A stretch of DNA of 64,000 nucleotides from Streptomyces sp. RFCAC02 (GTDB taxonomy: Bacteria > Actinomycetota > Actinomycetes > Streptomycetales > Streptomycetaceae): positions 3,929,001 through 3,993,000 of the forward strand of contig NZ_SAUH01000001.1 in the NCBI RefSeq assembly GCF_004193175.1, in the 5' to 3' direction. The translations under genes were made by a program, and so were the position numbers. Of the stretch, positions 16,440-26,638 are shown piece by piece (positions within the stretch are counted from its first letter, which is position 1; each line of letters opens with the position of its first letter). A model generated the notes under the pieces. That model searched no databases, was not told the DNA's origin, and saw only the letters and a list, made by a program, of their open reading frames with translations.

Positions 16440-18293
16440 TCAGCGGTAGGCGAGCACCGCCGGCCGCCCCGAGGCGCTGTCGCCCTCGTAGAACACCTGG
16501 GCCGTCAGGACGAGGGTGCCGTCCTGCCACAGGACGAGCCTGTCATCCGGGAAGAGCCCCGTCATCAGCGCCGTCTCCTCCGCGACCGTCTCATGGTCGA
16601 GCGCCATGACACTCGTGGCCTCCTCGGTCGCCGGGTCGATCGCGACGACGAGGCCCTCCACCGTCCCGTCGGACGGCTGGTAGGCCAGCACCTTGCCGTC
16701 CACGGCGCCGACCGGCCGTATGTCACCGCCGTTGAGCGCGGGCACCTCGTACTCGGCGCGGCCGGTCGTCAGATCGAACGCGACGATGCCGGCGTCGCCG
16801 TTCGGCTCGTTGGTGGCGAGGAAGAGGTGGTCGTCGAGGACGACACCGAGGCGGCAGTCGGCGAACGTGTTGAGCCGGCAGGGCGCCACATAGCGGGTGG
16901 TGTCGTAGTCGAGGACATGCTCGACCTCGGTGTGCTCCTCGTTCACCACGAGGAGGTGCGGGTCGCCCATCCCGTAGTCGCCCTCGCCGATCCCGGCGTC
17001 GACGACCAGCGGATCGAGGGAGACGACCGAGGAGACCTCGAACGGCTCCCCCTCGTACTCGGTGCCGTACTCCCAGGACCACTGCTCCCGGCCGCCCTCG
17101 TCGGTGACACGGATCGCGCCGCCGTCCGGCGTGCCGTTGGACGTCTCGCAGGACAGCAGGGAGACGAACGAGCCGTCCATGACCGCGTAGTCGCCCTCGA
17201 TGCAGCGCTGCGACCCCAGGGTGGAGCGCCAGATGCGCTCGCCGGAGCTGATGCTGTACCCGCCGCCCCCGACGCCCCAGCCGACGGCCACGGTGTCGCC
17301 GAGGATCGCCGGGTAGTGGTACTGGCCGGGCGTGTAGTCGTCGCCGAGCGGGATGCTGGTGACCTCCCGGCCCGCCACGATGTCCACGACGGTGAGGACC
17401 TCGCAGTCGCGGCCCTGGAGGATGGCTATGCGGCCGCCGTCGGCGTTGAGCGACGCCTTGCACTCACCGCGCGAGGTCTCGAACGGCAGCGACCAGTTCT
17501 CGGCGCCGGAGGCCAGGTCGTAGGAGACGATGCCGTCCGGCATGACCCGGACGAACGCGTCGTCGGTGAGCCAGCCGCCCCGGCCCTCCAGGGTGAGATC
17601 GTCCGCCGACACCTCGGGCGCGGGCTGGTCCCAGGCGAGGGAGGCGTCGATGGGCTCGGCCGGCAGGGTCTCGCCGCCGGACTCCCCGGGGGGCGGGGTG
17701 GGGTCGCCCGACGCGTCCGCCGTGCTGCCGCCGTCCTGGGTGAGGAGCCACACCGTGCCGCCGCCGGCGAACAGGAACGACACGACCGACACGACGATCA
17801 TCACCGCCCGCACCGGGTCGGGACGGCGCCGCGGCCCCTTCGACGGCGCCGGCTGCGAACCCCCCGGCGCGCCCGGCGCGTTCGGGACGGCGGTGGGCGC
17901 GTACGGGCCGGCCGGCGGCGGGGCGGCGCCGTCGAGCGTGCGGCGGCGCGCGATGCTCGCGCCGCCCGGCGGCGGGGCCGGAGCCGACGGGTACCCGTAC
18001 CCGGGCGACAGGGCGGACGACGGCGGGGTCACCGGCACGGACGGCGGCGGCGGTGTCACGGGCGCCGCCGGCGGGCCGAACCCCGGCGGCACGAACGGCT
18101 GCGGCGTCCGCGGCAGGGAGTCGGCCGGGTCGGGGACCGGCGGACGCTGCCACGCCGGCGACGGCGAGGGCGACGGCGGTGTCGGCGGGCGGGGCACGGA
18201 CGCCCCGTGCGGCGTGCCGCCGGACGGCAGCTCCGGGGGCGGCCCGAAGACACCCCCGGGCTCCTCGGGCGGTGGTGTCGGTGGCTGCGGCAT
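16440..18293 (-). CDS. Membrane-anchored PQQ-like beta-propeller protein with proline-rich N-terminus
   Basis: 617 residues; ATG 18293 is preceded by GGAGGGGGA. The first 160 residues are a Pro-rich, disordered cytosolic region (many P-P-P, P-S-P-S-P repeats), followed by a basic stretch and one membrane helix (V-M-I-V-V-S-V-V-S-F-L-F-A-G) near residue 170. The rest is extracellular, with repeated strand units (D-G-I-V-S-Y-D-L-A-S-G-A-E-N-W and similar) of a PQQ-like propeller and paired cysteines. The layout resembles the sensor part of PknD-like kinases without the kinase. It lies 174 bases downstream of the ABC-F gene on the same strand. Confidence 0.85.
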   Translation of the reverse strand: MPQPPTPPPEEPGGVFGPPPELPSGGTPHGASVPRPPTPPSPSPSPAWQRPPVPDPADSLPRTPQPFVPPGFGPPAAPVTPPPPSVPVTPPSSALSPGYGYPSAPAPPPGGASIARRRTLDGAAPPPAGPYAPTAVPNAPGAPGGSQPAPSKGPRRRPDPVRAVMIVVSVVSFLFAGGGTVWLLTQDGGSTADASGDPTPPPGESGGETLPAEPIDASLAWDQPAPEVSADDLTLEGRGGWLTDDAFVRVMPDGIVSYDLASGAENWSLPFETSRGECKASLNADGGRIAILQGRDCEVLTVVDIVAGREVTSIPLGDDYTPGQYHYPAILGDTVAVGWGVGGGGYSISSGERIWRSTLGSQRCIEGDYAVMDGSFVSLLSCETSNGTPDGGAIRVTDEGGREQWSWEYGTEYEGEPFEVSSVVSLDPLVVDAGIGEGDYGMGDPHLLVVNEEHTEVEHVLDYDTTRYVAPCRLNTFADCRLGVVLDDHLFLATNEPNGDAGIVAFDLTTGRAEYEVPALNGGDIRPVGAVDGKVLAYQPSDGTVEGLVVAIDPATEEATSVMALDHETVAEETALMTGLFPDDRLVLWQDGTLVLTAQVFYEGDSASGRPAVLAYR

Positions 18294-18467
18294 GTCGTCC
18301 CCCTCCGTCGCCGGCCGGCGCGCGTGCGATGGTCCCCGTGACCGGTCCCCACGACCGGCCGTGTGTTCCTGTCTACCATCGGACACCGACAGTGCACGCG
18401 CCGGTTCCTGCGGACGGGACATCCGTCCAGGTCAGTGCAGGTCGGTGCCGGTGCGGGTCGGTGCCGG

Positions 18468-20276
18468 TCAGCCCTGGTCGGACAGTTCGAGCCAGCGGTT
18501 CTCCAGATCGTCACGCTCGCCCGCGAGTTCGCGCAGCTCCGCGTCGAGCCCCGCGACGCGCTGGAAGTCGGTCGCGTGCGCCGCCATCTCACCGTGCAGC
18601 TCCGCCTCGCGGGCGCCGATGCGGTCCAGCCGGCGCTCGATGCGCTGGAGTTCCTTCTGCGTGGCGCGGGACACCTGCGCGGGCGTCGCCGCCGGCCGCT
18701 CCGCGGCGGCCGGCGCGCGGTCCGCCGCCACCTCGTGCACCGCCGTCTGCGCAGCCCTGCGCTCCAGGTACTCGTCGATGCCGCGCGGCAGCATCCGCAG
18801 CGTGCCGTCGCCCAGCAGCGCGAACACCCGGTCGGTGACGCGCTCCACGAAGTACCGGTCGTGGCTGATGACGACGAGCGACCCGGGCCAGCCGTCGAGG
18901 AGGTCCTCCAACTGCGTCAGCGTCTCGATGTCCAGGTCGTTGGTCGGCTCGTCGAGGAACAGGACGTTCGGCTCGTCCATCAGCAGCCGCAGGATCTGCA
19001 GCCGCCGCCGCTCACCGCCCGACAGGTCCCCGACCGGCGTCCACTGGCGCTCCCGCCCGAACCCGAACCGCTCGCAGAGCTGCGACGCCGACATCTCCCG
19101 GCCCTTGCCCAGGTCCACGCGCGAGCGCACCCGCTCCACGGCCTGCAGCACCCGCCACTCCGGGTCGAGTTCACCGACCTCCTGCGACAGGTACGCGAGC
19201 CGCACCGTCTTCCCCACGGTGACGCGGCCCTCGCTCGCCTCGCCGCGCGCCAGCGTCCGCAGCAGCGAGGTCTTGCCCGCGCCGTTCACCCCGACCAGGC
19301 CGATCCGGTCGCCCGGGCCGAGCTGCCACGTCAGGTGCGACAGCAGCGTCCGCTCCGACGCGCCCTCCCCGACGCGGACCGTCACGTCCTCCAGGTCGTA
19401 CACCGTCTTCCCGAGCCGCGCGCTCGCGAAGCGCGACAGCTCCGCCGTGTCGCGCGGCGGGGGCACGTCCTCGATCAGCGCGTTCGCCGCCTCGACGCGG
19501 AACCGCGGCTTGCTCGTGCGGGCCGGTGCGCCGCGCCGCAGCCACGCCAGCTCCTTGCGGACGAGGTTCTGCCGCTTCGACTCCTCGGCGGCGGCGACGC
19601 GCTCCCGCTCGGCGCGCGCGAAGACGTAGTCGCTGTAGCCGCCGTCGTACTGGTGGACGGTGCCGCGCTGTACGTCCCACACGCGGGTGCACACCTGGTC
19701 GAGGAACCACCGGTCGTGCGTCACGACGACGAGCGCCGCGCGGCGCGTCCGCAGGTGGGACGCGAGCCAGGCGATGCCCTCGACGTCCAGGTGGTTCGTC
19801 GGCTCGTCGAGCACGATCAGGTCCTGCTCGGCGACCAGCAGCTTCGCCAGCGCGATCCGCCGCCGCTCGCCGCCGGACAGCGGGCCGATCACCGTGTCGG
19901 GGCCGGCTGGGAAGCCCGGCATGTCCAGGCCGCCGAACAGGCCGGTCAGCACGTCCCGCACGCTGGCGTCGCCCGCCCACTCGTGGTCGGCGAGGCCGCC
20001 GATGACCTCCTGGCGGACGGTGGCCGCGGGGTCGAGCGAGTCGCCCTGCGTGAGGACGCCGAGGCGCAGCCCGCCCGCGTGCGTCACCCGGCCGTCGTCC
20101 GCCTCCTCCTGGCGGGTGAGGAGACGGATCAGCGTGGTCTTGCCGTCGCCGTTGCGGCCGACGACGCCGATCCGGTCCCCCTCGCCGACGCCGAGGGAGA
20201 CGCCGTCGAGGAGGGTGCGGGTCCCGTAGACCTTCCGGATGGCCTCGACGCTGGCCAGGTTCCGCTGTTCAGGCAT
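18468..20276 (-). CDS. ABC-F ATPase, Uup-like
   Basis: 602 residues with two ABC cassettes and no membrane domain. Walker A motifs are G-R-N-G-D-G-K-T-T and G-V-N-G-A-G-K-T-S; both signatures read L-S-G-G-E-R-R-R, and Walker B is followed by D-E-P-T-N-x-L-D, the EQ2-type motif of ABC-F proteins. The C-terminal 90 residues are a charged coiled coil, as in Uup. ABC-F proteins act on ribosomes or on nucleic-acid intermediates. ATG 20276 overlaps the end of ispE by 8 bases, so it belongs to the tatD-rsmA-ispE transcription unit. Confidence 0.93.
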   Translation of the reverse strand: MPEQRNLASVEAIRKVYGTRTLLDGVSLGVGEGDRIGVVGRNGDGKTTLIRLLTRQEEADDGRVTHAGGLRLGVLTQGDSLDPAATVRQEVIGGLADHEWAGDASVRDVLTGLFGGLDMPGFPAGPDTVIGPLSGGERRRIALAKLLVAEQDLIVLDEPTNHLDVEGIAWLASHLRTRRAALVVVTHDRWFLDQVCTRVWDVQRGTVHQYDGGYSDYVFARAERERVAAAEESKRQNLVRKELAWLRRGAPARTSKPRFRVEAANALIEDVPPPRDTAELSRFASARLGKTVYDLEDVTVRVGEGASERTLLSHLTWQLGPGDRIGLVGVNGAGKTSLLRTLARGEASEGRVTVGKTVRLAYLSQEVGELDPEWRVLQAVERVRSRVDLGKGREMSASQLCERFGFGRERQWTPVGDLSGGERRRLQILRLLMDEPNVLFLDEPTNDLDIETLTQLEDLLDGWPGSLVVISHDRYFVERVTDRVFALLGDGTLRMLPRGIDEYLERRAAQTAVHEVAADRAPAAAERPAATPAQVSRATQKELQRIERRLDRIGAREAELHGEMAAHATDFQRVAGLDAELRELAGERDDLENRWLELSDQG

Positions 20277-21210
20277 GGGAGACGATGGTAGTCGCCCCCG
20301 GCGCGGGCGCCGTCGTCGCACGGGCAGCGCGGCAGGTGCCGGAGGTCTCGAGGGCGGCGGCGACCTTGCGGGCCGTGCCGGCGTCGGCCGTCAGGAACGC
20401 CACGGTCGGCCCCGAGCCAGAGACGAGACCGGCCAGCGCGCCGGCGCCCGTTCCGGCGCGCAGGGTCTCGTCGAGCGCGGGCCGCAGGGACAGGGCGGCG
20501 GGCTGGAGGTCGTTCGCGCCGGGCAGGGCCGCCGCCAGGGCGTACGGGTCGCCGGCGGCGAGCGCGGCGAGCAGCGCGGGATCGGCCTCGGGCTCCGGCA
20601 CGGGGGCGGCGGCGCGCAGCCGGTCGCACTCGCGGTACACGGCCGGCGTGGACAGGCCGCCGTCCGCGAGGGCGAAGACCCAGTGGAACGTGCCGCCGAC
20701 CGGCAGCGGGGTCAGCCGTTCACCGCGCCCCCGGCCGAGCGCTGCGCCCCCGACGAGGCTGAACGGCACGTCGGACCCGAGCCGCGCGCACAGGTCGAGC
20801 AGCACCTCGCGCGGCGTGCGGGTGCCCCACAGGGCGTCGCAGGCCAGGAGGGCGCCCGCCGCGTCGGCGCTGCCGCCGGCCATGCCGCCGGCGACCGGGA
20901 TGTCCTTGTCGATGTGGAGACGGACGGCGGGCGGGCGGCCGTGGTGCCCGGCGAGGAGGACGGCCGCGCGCACGGCGAGGTTGCCGCCGTCCAGGGGCAC
21001 CAGGTCGCTTCCGGGACCGGCGCAGGTGACGCGGGGCACGGCCGGGTCGGCACCGGCGTCGGCCGGGGCCGCCGTCACCCGGTCGTACAGGTCGACGGCG
21101 AGGAAGACGTTGGCCAGGTCGTGGAAGCCGTCCGGCCGGGGGCCGCCCACGGCGAGCTGCGCGTTGACCTTGGCGGGGACGCGGACGGTGACGGCGGGGG
21201 TGGGCGGCAT
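20269..21210 (-). CDS. ispE: 4-diphosphocytidyl-2-C-methyl-D-erythritol kinase
   Basis: 313 residues of the GHMP kinase family. Key motifs are V-P-A-K-V-N-A-Q-L near residue 11, the ATP-binding P-V-A-G-G-M-A-G-G-S-A-D-A-A near 104 and the C-terminal V-S-G-S-G-P-T-V. It phosphorylates the 2-hydroxyl of CDP-methylerythritol in the non-mevalonate isoprenoid pathway. It follows rsmA on the same strand after 171 bases and overlaps the ABC-F gene. Orthologs in mycobacteria and streptomycetes sit in the same tatD-ksgA-ispE neighbourhood. Confidence 0.96.
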   Translation of the reverse strand: MPPTPAVTVRVPAKVNAQLAVGGPRPDGFHDLANVFLAVDLYDRVTAAPADAGADPAVPRVTCAGPGSDLVPLDGGNLAVRAAVLLAGHHGRPPAVRLHIDKDIPVAGGMAGGSADAAGALLACDALWGTRTPREVLLDLCARLGSDVPFSLVGGAALGRGRGERLTPLPVGGTFHWVFALADGGLSTPAVYRECDRLRAAAPVPEPEADPALLAALAAGDPYALAAALPGANDLQPAALSLRPALDETLRAGTGAGALAGLVSGSGPTVAFLTADAGTARKVAAALETSGTCRAARATTAPAPGATTIVSHA

Positions 21211-21381
21211 GGGGGGTTCTCCCGGGCGGTTCCTGCGGGGGCGGGACGGCGGTCCCGGCGGCCGTTCAGTCTAGTTCCGCCCGGCCCCGCGCCCCGCCCG
21301 CAGCTCACGCCGGGGCGAGGAGGCGCGAGTCCTCCGGCAGGACGCCGGCGGACCGCTCCCAGCCGCCGCGCCGGACGGACC

Positions 21382-22236
21382 CTAGCGCGGGCGGTGTTCC
21401 GCCAGGCGTGCGAAGTCCTCGACGGTCAGGGCCTCGCCGCGCGCCGTCGCCGGTACGCCGGCCGCGCGGCACGCCTCCTCGGCCGCCGCCGCCGACCCGG
21501 CCCAGCCGGCCAGCGCCGAGCGCAGGGTCTTCCGCCGCTGCGCGAACGCCGCGTCCACGACCGCGAAGACCTCGGCCCGGCTCGCCGACGTCGCCGGCGG
21601 CTCGCGCCGCTCCAGCGCGACCAGGCCCGAGTCGACGTTCGGCGCCGGCCAGAACACCGACCGCCCGATCGCCCCGGCCCGCCGCGCCCGCGCGTACCAG
21701 GCGGTCTTCACGGACGGCACCCCGTACACCTTCGACCCGGGACCCGCCGCCAGCCGGTCGGCGACCTCCGACTGCACCATGACGAGCCCGCGCTCCAGGC
21801 TCGGGAAGGACGCCAGCATGTGCAGCAGGACGGGCACGGCGACGTTGTACGGCAGGTTCGCGACGAGGGACTGCGGCGCGGGCCCCGGCAGCTCCGTGAC
21901 GCGCAGGGCGTCCGCGTGCACCAGGCGGAAGCGGTCCGCGCGCTCCGGGAGGCGCGCCGCGACGGTGGCCGGCAGCGCGGCGGCCAGCACGTCGTCGATC
22001 TCGACCGCCGTGACCGAGCCGGCCTCCGCGAGAAGCGCCAGCGTCAGCGACCCGAGGCCGGGGCCGATCTCGACCACCGTGTCGTCGGGACCCACCCCGG
22101 CCGCGCGCACGATGCGGCGCACCGTGTTGGCGTCGATGACGAAGTTCTGGCCGCGCTGCTTCGTCGGCCGCACGCCGAGGGCGGCGGCCAGCTCGCGGAC
22201 GTCCCCCGGGCCGAGCAGCGCGTCGGCGGCCGTCAT
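21382..22236 (-). CDS. rsmA: 16S rRNA (adenine(1518)-N6/adenine(1519)-N6)-dimethyltransferase
   Basis: 284 residues, also called KsgA. The start region [10 protein letters not shown] is diagnostic, followed by the SAM motif [12 protein letters not shown] and motif [11 protein letters not shown]. It dimethylates two adjacent adenines in helix 45 of 16S rRNA during small-subunit maturation; loss gives kasugamycin resistance. ATG 22236 overlaps the tatD stop by 4 bases, so it is translationally coupled to tatD. The rpfB gene that usually lies between them in actinobacteria is absent. Confidence 0.97.
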   Translation of the reverse strand: MTAADALLGPGDVRELAAALGVRPTKQRGQNFVIDANTVRRIVRAAGVGPDDTVVEIGPGLGSLTLALLAEAGSVTAVEIDDVLAAALPATVAARLPERADRFRLVHADALRVTELPGPAPQSLVANLPYNVAVPVLLHMLASFPSLERGLVMVQSEVADRLAAGPGSKVYGVPSVKTAWYARARRAGAIGRSVFWPAPNVDSGLVALERREPPATSASRAEVFAVVDAAFAQRRKTLRSALAGWAGSAAAAEEACRAAGVPATARGEALTVEDFARLAEHRPR

Positions 22237-23081
22237 CCGAAGACCCGCTCGGTGTTGGCGGCGATGTGCCCGGCCAGCTCGTCCTCGGACAGGCCCTGCA
22301 CCCCGGCCATGGCCCGCAGGGTCACCGGGACGAGGTACGGCGCGTTCGGGCGGCCCCGGAACGGCGCGGGCGTGAGGAACGGCGCGTCCGTCTCCACGAG
22401 CAGCAGCTCCGGCGGCGCGGCCGCGAGCGCGTCCCGCAGGGGCTGGGCGCTGGCGAACGTCACGTTGCCCGCGAACGACATGTAGTACCCGGCGGCCGCG
22501 CAGACCCGGCTCATCTCCGCGTCGCCCGAGTAGCAGTGGAAGACGGTGCGGCGCGGCGCGCCCTCCTCCTTCAGGATGCGCAGCACGTCGGCGTGGGCGT
22601 CCCGGTCGTGGATGACGAGCGCGACGTCGCGCTCCTTCGCCAGCCGGATGTGGCGGCGGAACGACCGCTGCTGCGCCGCCGTGCCCTCGGGGCCGGTGCG
22701 GAAGTAGTCGAGCCCGGTCTCGCCGATCGCGCGGACCTCGGGGTGCCCGGCGATGGCCTCGATCTCGTCCAGCGCGGCGTCCAGGGCGGCCGGGCCGTGC
22801 TCGGCCTCGATACGGGCCGCCTCGTTCGGGTGCAGGGCGACCCCGGCGGTGATCGCGTCGTGCTCGGCCGCCGCCGCCACGGACCAGCGGGCGCGTGCCA
22901 CGTCGCAGCCGATCTGCACCAGCCGCGTCACGCCCACGGCGGCCGCCTTCGCGAGCGCCTCGTCGACCGTGCCGGACTGCATGTCGAGGTGGGTGTGCGA
23001 GTCGGCGACGGGCACGGCCAGCGGCTCGGGCAGCGGGGGTGGCACGTTCTGCTCGGCCTTGGCCTTGGCTGACTTGGGCAT
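22233..23081 (-). CDS. tatD: TatD-family metal-dependent deoxyribonuclease
   Basis: 282 residues. Metal ligands are recognisable: D-S-H-T-H-L-D near residue 28, [14 protein letters not shown], and V-E-T-D-A-P-F at the C-terminal side, the TIM-barrel amidohydrolase pattern of TatD. It is a cytosolic 3'-5' DNase linked to DNA fragmentation and repair. The first 20 residues are Lys/Ala-rich and disordered. It starts the tatD-rsmA-ispE-ABC-F unit and is divergent from the methyltransferase gene, 84 bases away. Confidence 0.95.
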   Translation of the reverse strand: MPKSAKAKAEQNVPPPLPEPLAVPVADSHTHLDMQSGTVDEALAKAAAVGVTRLVQIGCDVARARWSVAAAAEHDAITAGVALHPNEAARIEAEHGPAALDAALDEIEAIAGHPEVRAIGETGLDYFRTGPEGTAAQQRSFRRHIRLAKERDVALVIHDRDAHADVLRILKEEGAPRRTVFHCYSGDAEMSRVCAAAGYYMSFAGNVTFASAQPLRDALAAAPPELLLVETDAPFLTPAPFRGRPNAPYLVPVTLRAMAGVQGLSEDELAGHIAANTERVFG

Positions 23082-23165
23082 GCCCCGATCCTACGGTGGC
23101 CCGGCGGGCTCCCGAGCAGGGGAAAAGAGGGTGCGGCGGCCGGGCACGGCAGGCAGGCTCCGGCC

Positions 23166-23924
23166 ATGAGCACTTTCGACGACCTGCTGGCCGAGGGCGA
23201 GGCCGTTCCCACCGAGGGGTGGGACTTCTCCTGGTTCGAGGGGCGCGCGACCGAGGAACGCCCGCCCTGGGGGTACGCCCGCCTCCTCGCCGGGCGGCTG
23301 GCCGCGGCCCGTGCCGCCCTCGACGTCCAGACCGGCGGCGGCGAGGTCCTGGCCGGCGCTCTGGCCGCCGCGTCCGCCGTGCCGCCGGTCCTGGCCGCGA
23401 CCGAGCCGTGGGCGCCGAACCTGGCGCTGGCCCGCCGCGCCCTCGCGCCGTACGGCGGCACGGTGGAGCACGTCGCGGACACGGCCGGCCTGCCGTTCCC
23501 CGGGGCGCGGTTCGACCTCGTCGTCAGCCGGCACCCCGTCGTGACGCGCTGGGACGAGGTCGCCCGCGTCCTCGCGCCGGGCGGCACGTATTTCTCGCAG
23601 CAGGTCGGGGACGGCACCCTCCGGGAACTCACCGACGCCCTCATGGGACCGCAGACCGTCAGCCCTGTCCGCAACCCCCTGCGGGCCGTCGCGGAGGCGG
23701 AGGCGGCCGGTCTCACGGTCGTCGATCTGCGGCAGCGGATGCTGCGCATCGAGTTCTACGACATCGCCGCTGTCGTGCACTTCCTGCGCAAGGTCGTCTG
23801 GACGGTCCCCGGCTTCACGGTCGCCGCGTACCGCGAGCAACTGGCCGGGCTGCACCGCTTCATGGAACGGCACGGGCCGTTCGTCGCCCACTCCCACCGG
23901 TTCCTGATCGAGGCCCGCGCGTGA
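23166..23924 (+). CDS. Class I SAM-dependent methyltransferase
   Basis: 252 residues. The motif I region is [15 protein letters not shown] (residues about 53-67), motif II falls at V-L-A-A-T-E-P, and motif IV at F-D-L-V-V-S-R-H-P, followed by [10 protein letters not shown]. The usual E/D-x-G-x-G-x-G is modified to V-Q-T-G-G-G-E, as in a common actinobacterial subgroup. Cargo is unknown. It converges with rsmI with only 1 base between the stops. Start supported by domain boundary; RBS weak. Confidence 0.88.
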   Translation: MSTFDDLLAEGEAVPTEGWDFSWFEGRATEERPPWGYARLLAGRLAAARAALDVQTGGGEVLAGALAAASAVPPVLAATEPWAPNLALARRALAPYGGTVEHVADTAGLPFPGARFDLVVSRHPVVTRWDEVARVLAPGGTYFSQQVGDGTLRELTDALMGPQTVSPVRNPLRAVAEAEAAGLTVVDLRQRMLRIEFYDIAAVVHFLRKVVWTVPGFTVAAYREQLAGLHRFMERHGPFVAHSHRFLIEARA

Positions 23925-23925
23925 G

Positions 23926-24783
23926 TCAGGACCGCTTCGCCGCCACCACCGCGTCGAACACCTGCCGCTTCGGTACGCCCGCCTCCCGCGCGACCTCGGC
24001 GATGGCCTCCTTGCGCGCCTGACCCGCGTCCTCGCGCTCCGCGACCCTTCGCGCCAGCTCAGCGGCGTCCGGGGCGTCACCCGACCCGGCGGCCGGATCG
24101 GCACCCGCCACCACCACCGTGATCTCCCCGCGCACCCCCGCCTCCGCCCACTCCGCCAGCTCGTCCAGCGGACCGCGCCGCACCTCCTCGTACGTCTTCG
24201 TCAGCTCCCGGCACACCGCCGCGCGCCGGCCGCCGCCGAACGCATCCGCCATCGCGGCCAGCGTCGCGGCGAGCCGGTGCGGCGCCTCGAAGTAGACGAG
24301 GGTGCGGCGCTCCCCGGCCGCCTCGCGCAGCCGCGCCGCCCGCTCGCCCGGCTTGCGCGGCAGGAACCCCTCGAAGCAGAAACGGTCCACCGGCAGCCCC
24401 GACAGCGCCAGCGCCGTCAGCACCGCCGAGGGCCCCGGCACCGCCGTGACGCGCGCGCCCAGCTCCACCGCCGCCGCCACCAGCCGGTACCCCGGGTCGG
24501 ACACCGACGGCATCCCCGCGTCCGTCACCAGCAGCACCCGCGCGCCCGACTCCAGCTCACGCGCCAGCTCCGGCGTGCGCGCCGCCTCGTTGCCCTCGAA
24601 GTACGACACGACACGGCCGTCCACCCGCACCCCGAGCCCCTGCGCGAGCCGCCGCAGCCGCCGCGTGTCCTCGGCGGCGACCACGTCCGCCGAGCCCAGT
24701 TCCGCCGCCAGTCTCGGCGGGGCGTCCGCGAGGTCGCCGATCGGGGTTCCGGCCAGTACGAGGGTGCCTGTCGTGCCTGTCAC
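23926..24783 (-). CDS. rsmI: 16S rRNA (cytidine(1402)-2'-O)-methyltransferase
   Basis: 285 residues from GTG 24783, chosen because GAGGA lies about 7 bases before it; ATG 24801 would add six residues and has no RBS. Motifs: [15 protein letters not shown] at the N-terminus, [18 protein letters not shown] and [14 protein letters not shown], all typical of the tetrapyrrole-methylase-fold RsmI. It methylates C1402 in the ribosomal P site. It is divergent from the protein mannosyltransferase, a conserved actinobacterial pairing. Confidence 0.95.
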   Translation of the reverse strand: MTGTTGTLVLAGTPIGDLADAPPRLAAELGSADVVAAEDTRRLRRLAQGLGVRVDGRVVSYFEGNEAARTPELARELESGARVLLVTDAGMPSVSDPGYRLVAAAVELGARVTAVPGPSAVLTALALSGLPVDRFCFEGFLPRKPGERAARLREAAGERRTLVYFEAPHRLAATLAAMADAFGGGRRAAVCRELTKTYEEVRRGPLDELAEWAEAGVRGEITVVVAGADPAAGSGDAPDAAELARRVAEREDAGQARKEAIAEVAREAGVPKRQVFDAVVAAKRS

Positions 24784-24865
24784 GCCCCCATCCTCACCCA
24801 TCCGGGAACGCCCGGCCGACCGTGCCCGCCACCGCCCCCCGGCCCGGATGCCAAGATGGCCCGTG

Positions 24866-26581
24866 ATGAGCAGCCAGACCGCGACCGAGACCGCCCCGGG
24901 CGACGACGACCGGGCCACGTCCACCGGCTGGGCGGCGCGGTTGCGCCGCTTCGGCCACGTGCCGCCGCGCGACGGCGGCGGCGTGCGCGAGCGGCTCGTC
25001 CCGCCGTTCCCCGAACCCGGCATCCGCCTGTGGAGCTACTTCGGCATCGCGGGACCCACCGCCGTCCGGCTCGCGCGCTGGACCGGCTGGGGCGGCCCGG
25101 TCCTGGTCGCGCTGCTCGCGGGCGTCCTCCGCTTCTGGAACCTCGGCTCGCCGGACGACGTGATATTCGACGAGACGTACTACGCCAAGGACTCCTGGTC
25201 CCTCCTGCAGAAGGGCTACGAGACCGACTGGCCCGACGACGCCGACGAACGCATCATCGCCGGGCACATCCCCCTCGGCGACTCCGCCGCGTACGTCGTC
25301 CACCCGCCCGCGGGCAAGTGGGTCATCGCGCTGGGCGAGTGGGCGTTCGGGCTCCACCCGTTCGGCTGGCGCTTCATGGTGGCGCTCCTCGGCACCCTGT
25401 CCGTGCTGCTGCTGTGCCGCATCGGACGGCGTCTCTTCCGCTCCACGTTCCTCGGCTGCCTGGCCGGCGTGCTGATGGCCGTGGACGGGCTGCACTTCGT
25501 GATGAGCCGCACCGCGCTGCTCGACCTGATCGTCATGTTCTGGCTGCTCGCCGCCTTCGGCGCGCTGCTCGTCGACCGGGACCGGGCACGCGCGCGCCTC
25601 GCCGCCGCCCTGCCCACCGGCACCGACGGACTCCTGCGCCCCGACACGGGCGTCGCGGAACGGCTCGGCCTCGGCGCGCGCCCCTGGCGCATCGCCGCCG
25701 GCGTCTTCCTCGGCCTGGCCTGCGCGACCAAGTGGAACGGGCTGTACGTCCTGGCCGCCTTCGGCATCCTGACGGTCCTGTGGGACGCGGGCGCCCGCCG
25801 GGTCGCCGGCTCCAACCGGCCGTACCACACGATGCTGCGCCGGGACGCCGTGCCCGCGTTCGTCTCGCTCGTGCCCGTCGCCCTCGCCGTGTACCTCGTG
25901 TCCTGGACCGGCTGGTTCGCCACCTCCGGCGGCTACTACCGCGACTGGGCCGACCGCCCCGCCGACGACAGCGCGTGGAGCTGGATCCCCGGGCCGCTGC
26001 GCAGCCTGTGGCACTACAGCTTCGAGGTGTACCGCTTCCACGTCGGCCTCACCAGCGAGCACAACTACCAGTCGAACCCGTGGAGCTGGCTCGTCGCCGG
26101 CCGCCCCGTCACCTACTTCTACGAGTCGGCCGACCCCGGCGCCGACGGCTGCCCGTACGCCAGCGGCTGCTCCCGCGAGGTCCTCGCGCTCGGCACGCCC
26201 CTGCTGTGGTGGACGGCCTGCTGCGCCCTCGTCTACCTCTGCTACCGCTGGCTGTGCCGCCGCGACTGGCGGGCCGGCGCGGTGCTGTGCGGCGTGGCCG
26301 CCGGCTACCTGCCCTGGTTCATGTACCAGGAGCGGACCATCTTCTACTTCTACGCCGTCGTGCTGGTGCCGTTCCTGTGCCTCGCGGTCGCGATGCTGGT
26401 CGGCACGTTCCTCGGCCCGCCCGGCTCGACGGAACGCCGCCGCGTCCTCGGCATCGTGGCGACCGGCGTACTGGTGCTCATGATCGTGTGGAACTTCGTG
26501 TACTTCTACCCGATCTACACCGGGCAGCTCATCCCGCACGACGGCTGGCGCGCCCGCATGTGGCTCGACACCTGGGTATGA
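24866..26581 (+). CDS. pmt: Polyprenyl-phosphate-mannose-protein mannosyltransferase (Pmt)
   Basis: 571 residues, GT39 family. After a 60-residue cytosolic leader come about ten membrane helices. The first extracellular loop has the catalytic acidic pair F-D-E-T-Y-Y-A-K, followed by H-P-P-A-G-K, and a long loop carries [11 protein letters not shown]. These are the hallmarks of actinobacterial Pmt, which transfers mannose from polyprenyl phosphate to Ser/Thr of exported proteins. ATG 24866 or the GTG immediately before it is the start. It ends just before a strong bidirectional terminator. Confidence 0.95.
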   Translation: MSSQTATETAPGDDDRATSTGWAARLRRFGHVPPRDGGGVRERLVPPFPEPGIRLWSYFGIAGPTAVRLARWTGWGGPVLVALLAGVLRFWNLGSPDDVIFDETYYAKDSWSLLQKGYETDWPDDADERIIAGHIPLGDSAAYVVHPPAGKWVIALGEWAFGLHPFGWRFMVALLGTLSVLLLCRIGRRLFRSTFLGCLAGVLMAVDGLHFVMSRTALLDLIVMFWLLAAFGALLVDRDRARARLAAALPTGTDGLLRPDTGVAERLGLGARPWRIAAGVFLGLACATKWNGLYVLAAFGILTVLWDAGARRVAGSNRPYHTMLRRDAVPAFVSLVPVALAVYLVSWTGWFATSGGYYRDWADRPADDSAWSWIPGPLRSLWHYSFEVYRFHVGLTSEHNYQSNPWSWLVAGRPVTYFYESADPGADGCPYASGCSREVLALGTPLLWWTACCALVYLCYRWLCRRDWRAGAVLCGVAAGYLPWFMYQERTIFYFYAVVLVPFLCLAVAMLVGTFLGPPGSTERRRVLGIVATGVLVLMIVWNFVYFYPIYTGQLIPHDGWRARMWLDTWV

Positions 26582-26582
26582 C

Positions 26583-26615
26583 CCGGCCCCGGGCGGCGGA
26601 CCGTCCCGGGGCCGG
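26583..26615. terminator. Bidirectional terminator between pmt and the P450 operon
   Basis: An 11-base perfect stem (CCGGCCCCGGG at 26583-26593 with CCCGGGGCCGG at 26605-26615) and an 11-base loop lie between convergent genes. There is no T-run, as is common in high-G+C genomes. Confidence 0.7.
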
Positions 26616-26638
26616 AAGACTGTGGGGGTGGGGACGCG

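Noticed and set aside
16159..16530. Long N-terminal extension of the LuxR-type regulator
   Set aside because: The added sequence is Ala/Gly/Pro-rich, partly inside the beta-propeller gene, and lies before the natural receiver start M-S-V-R-V-V-V.
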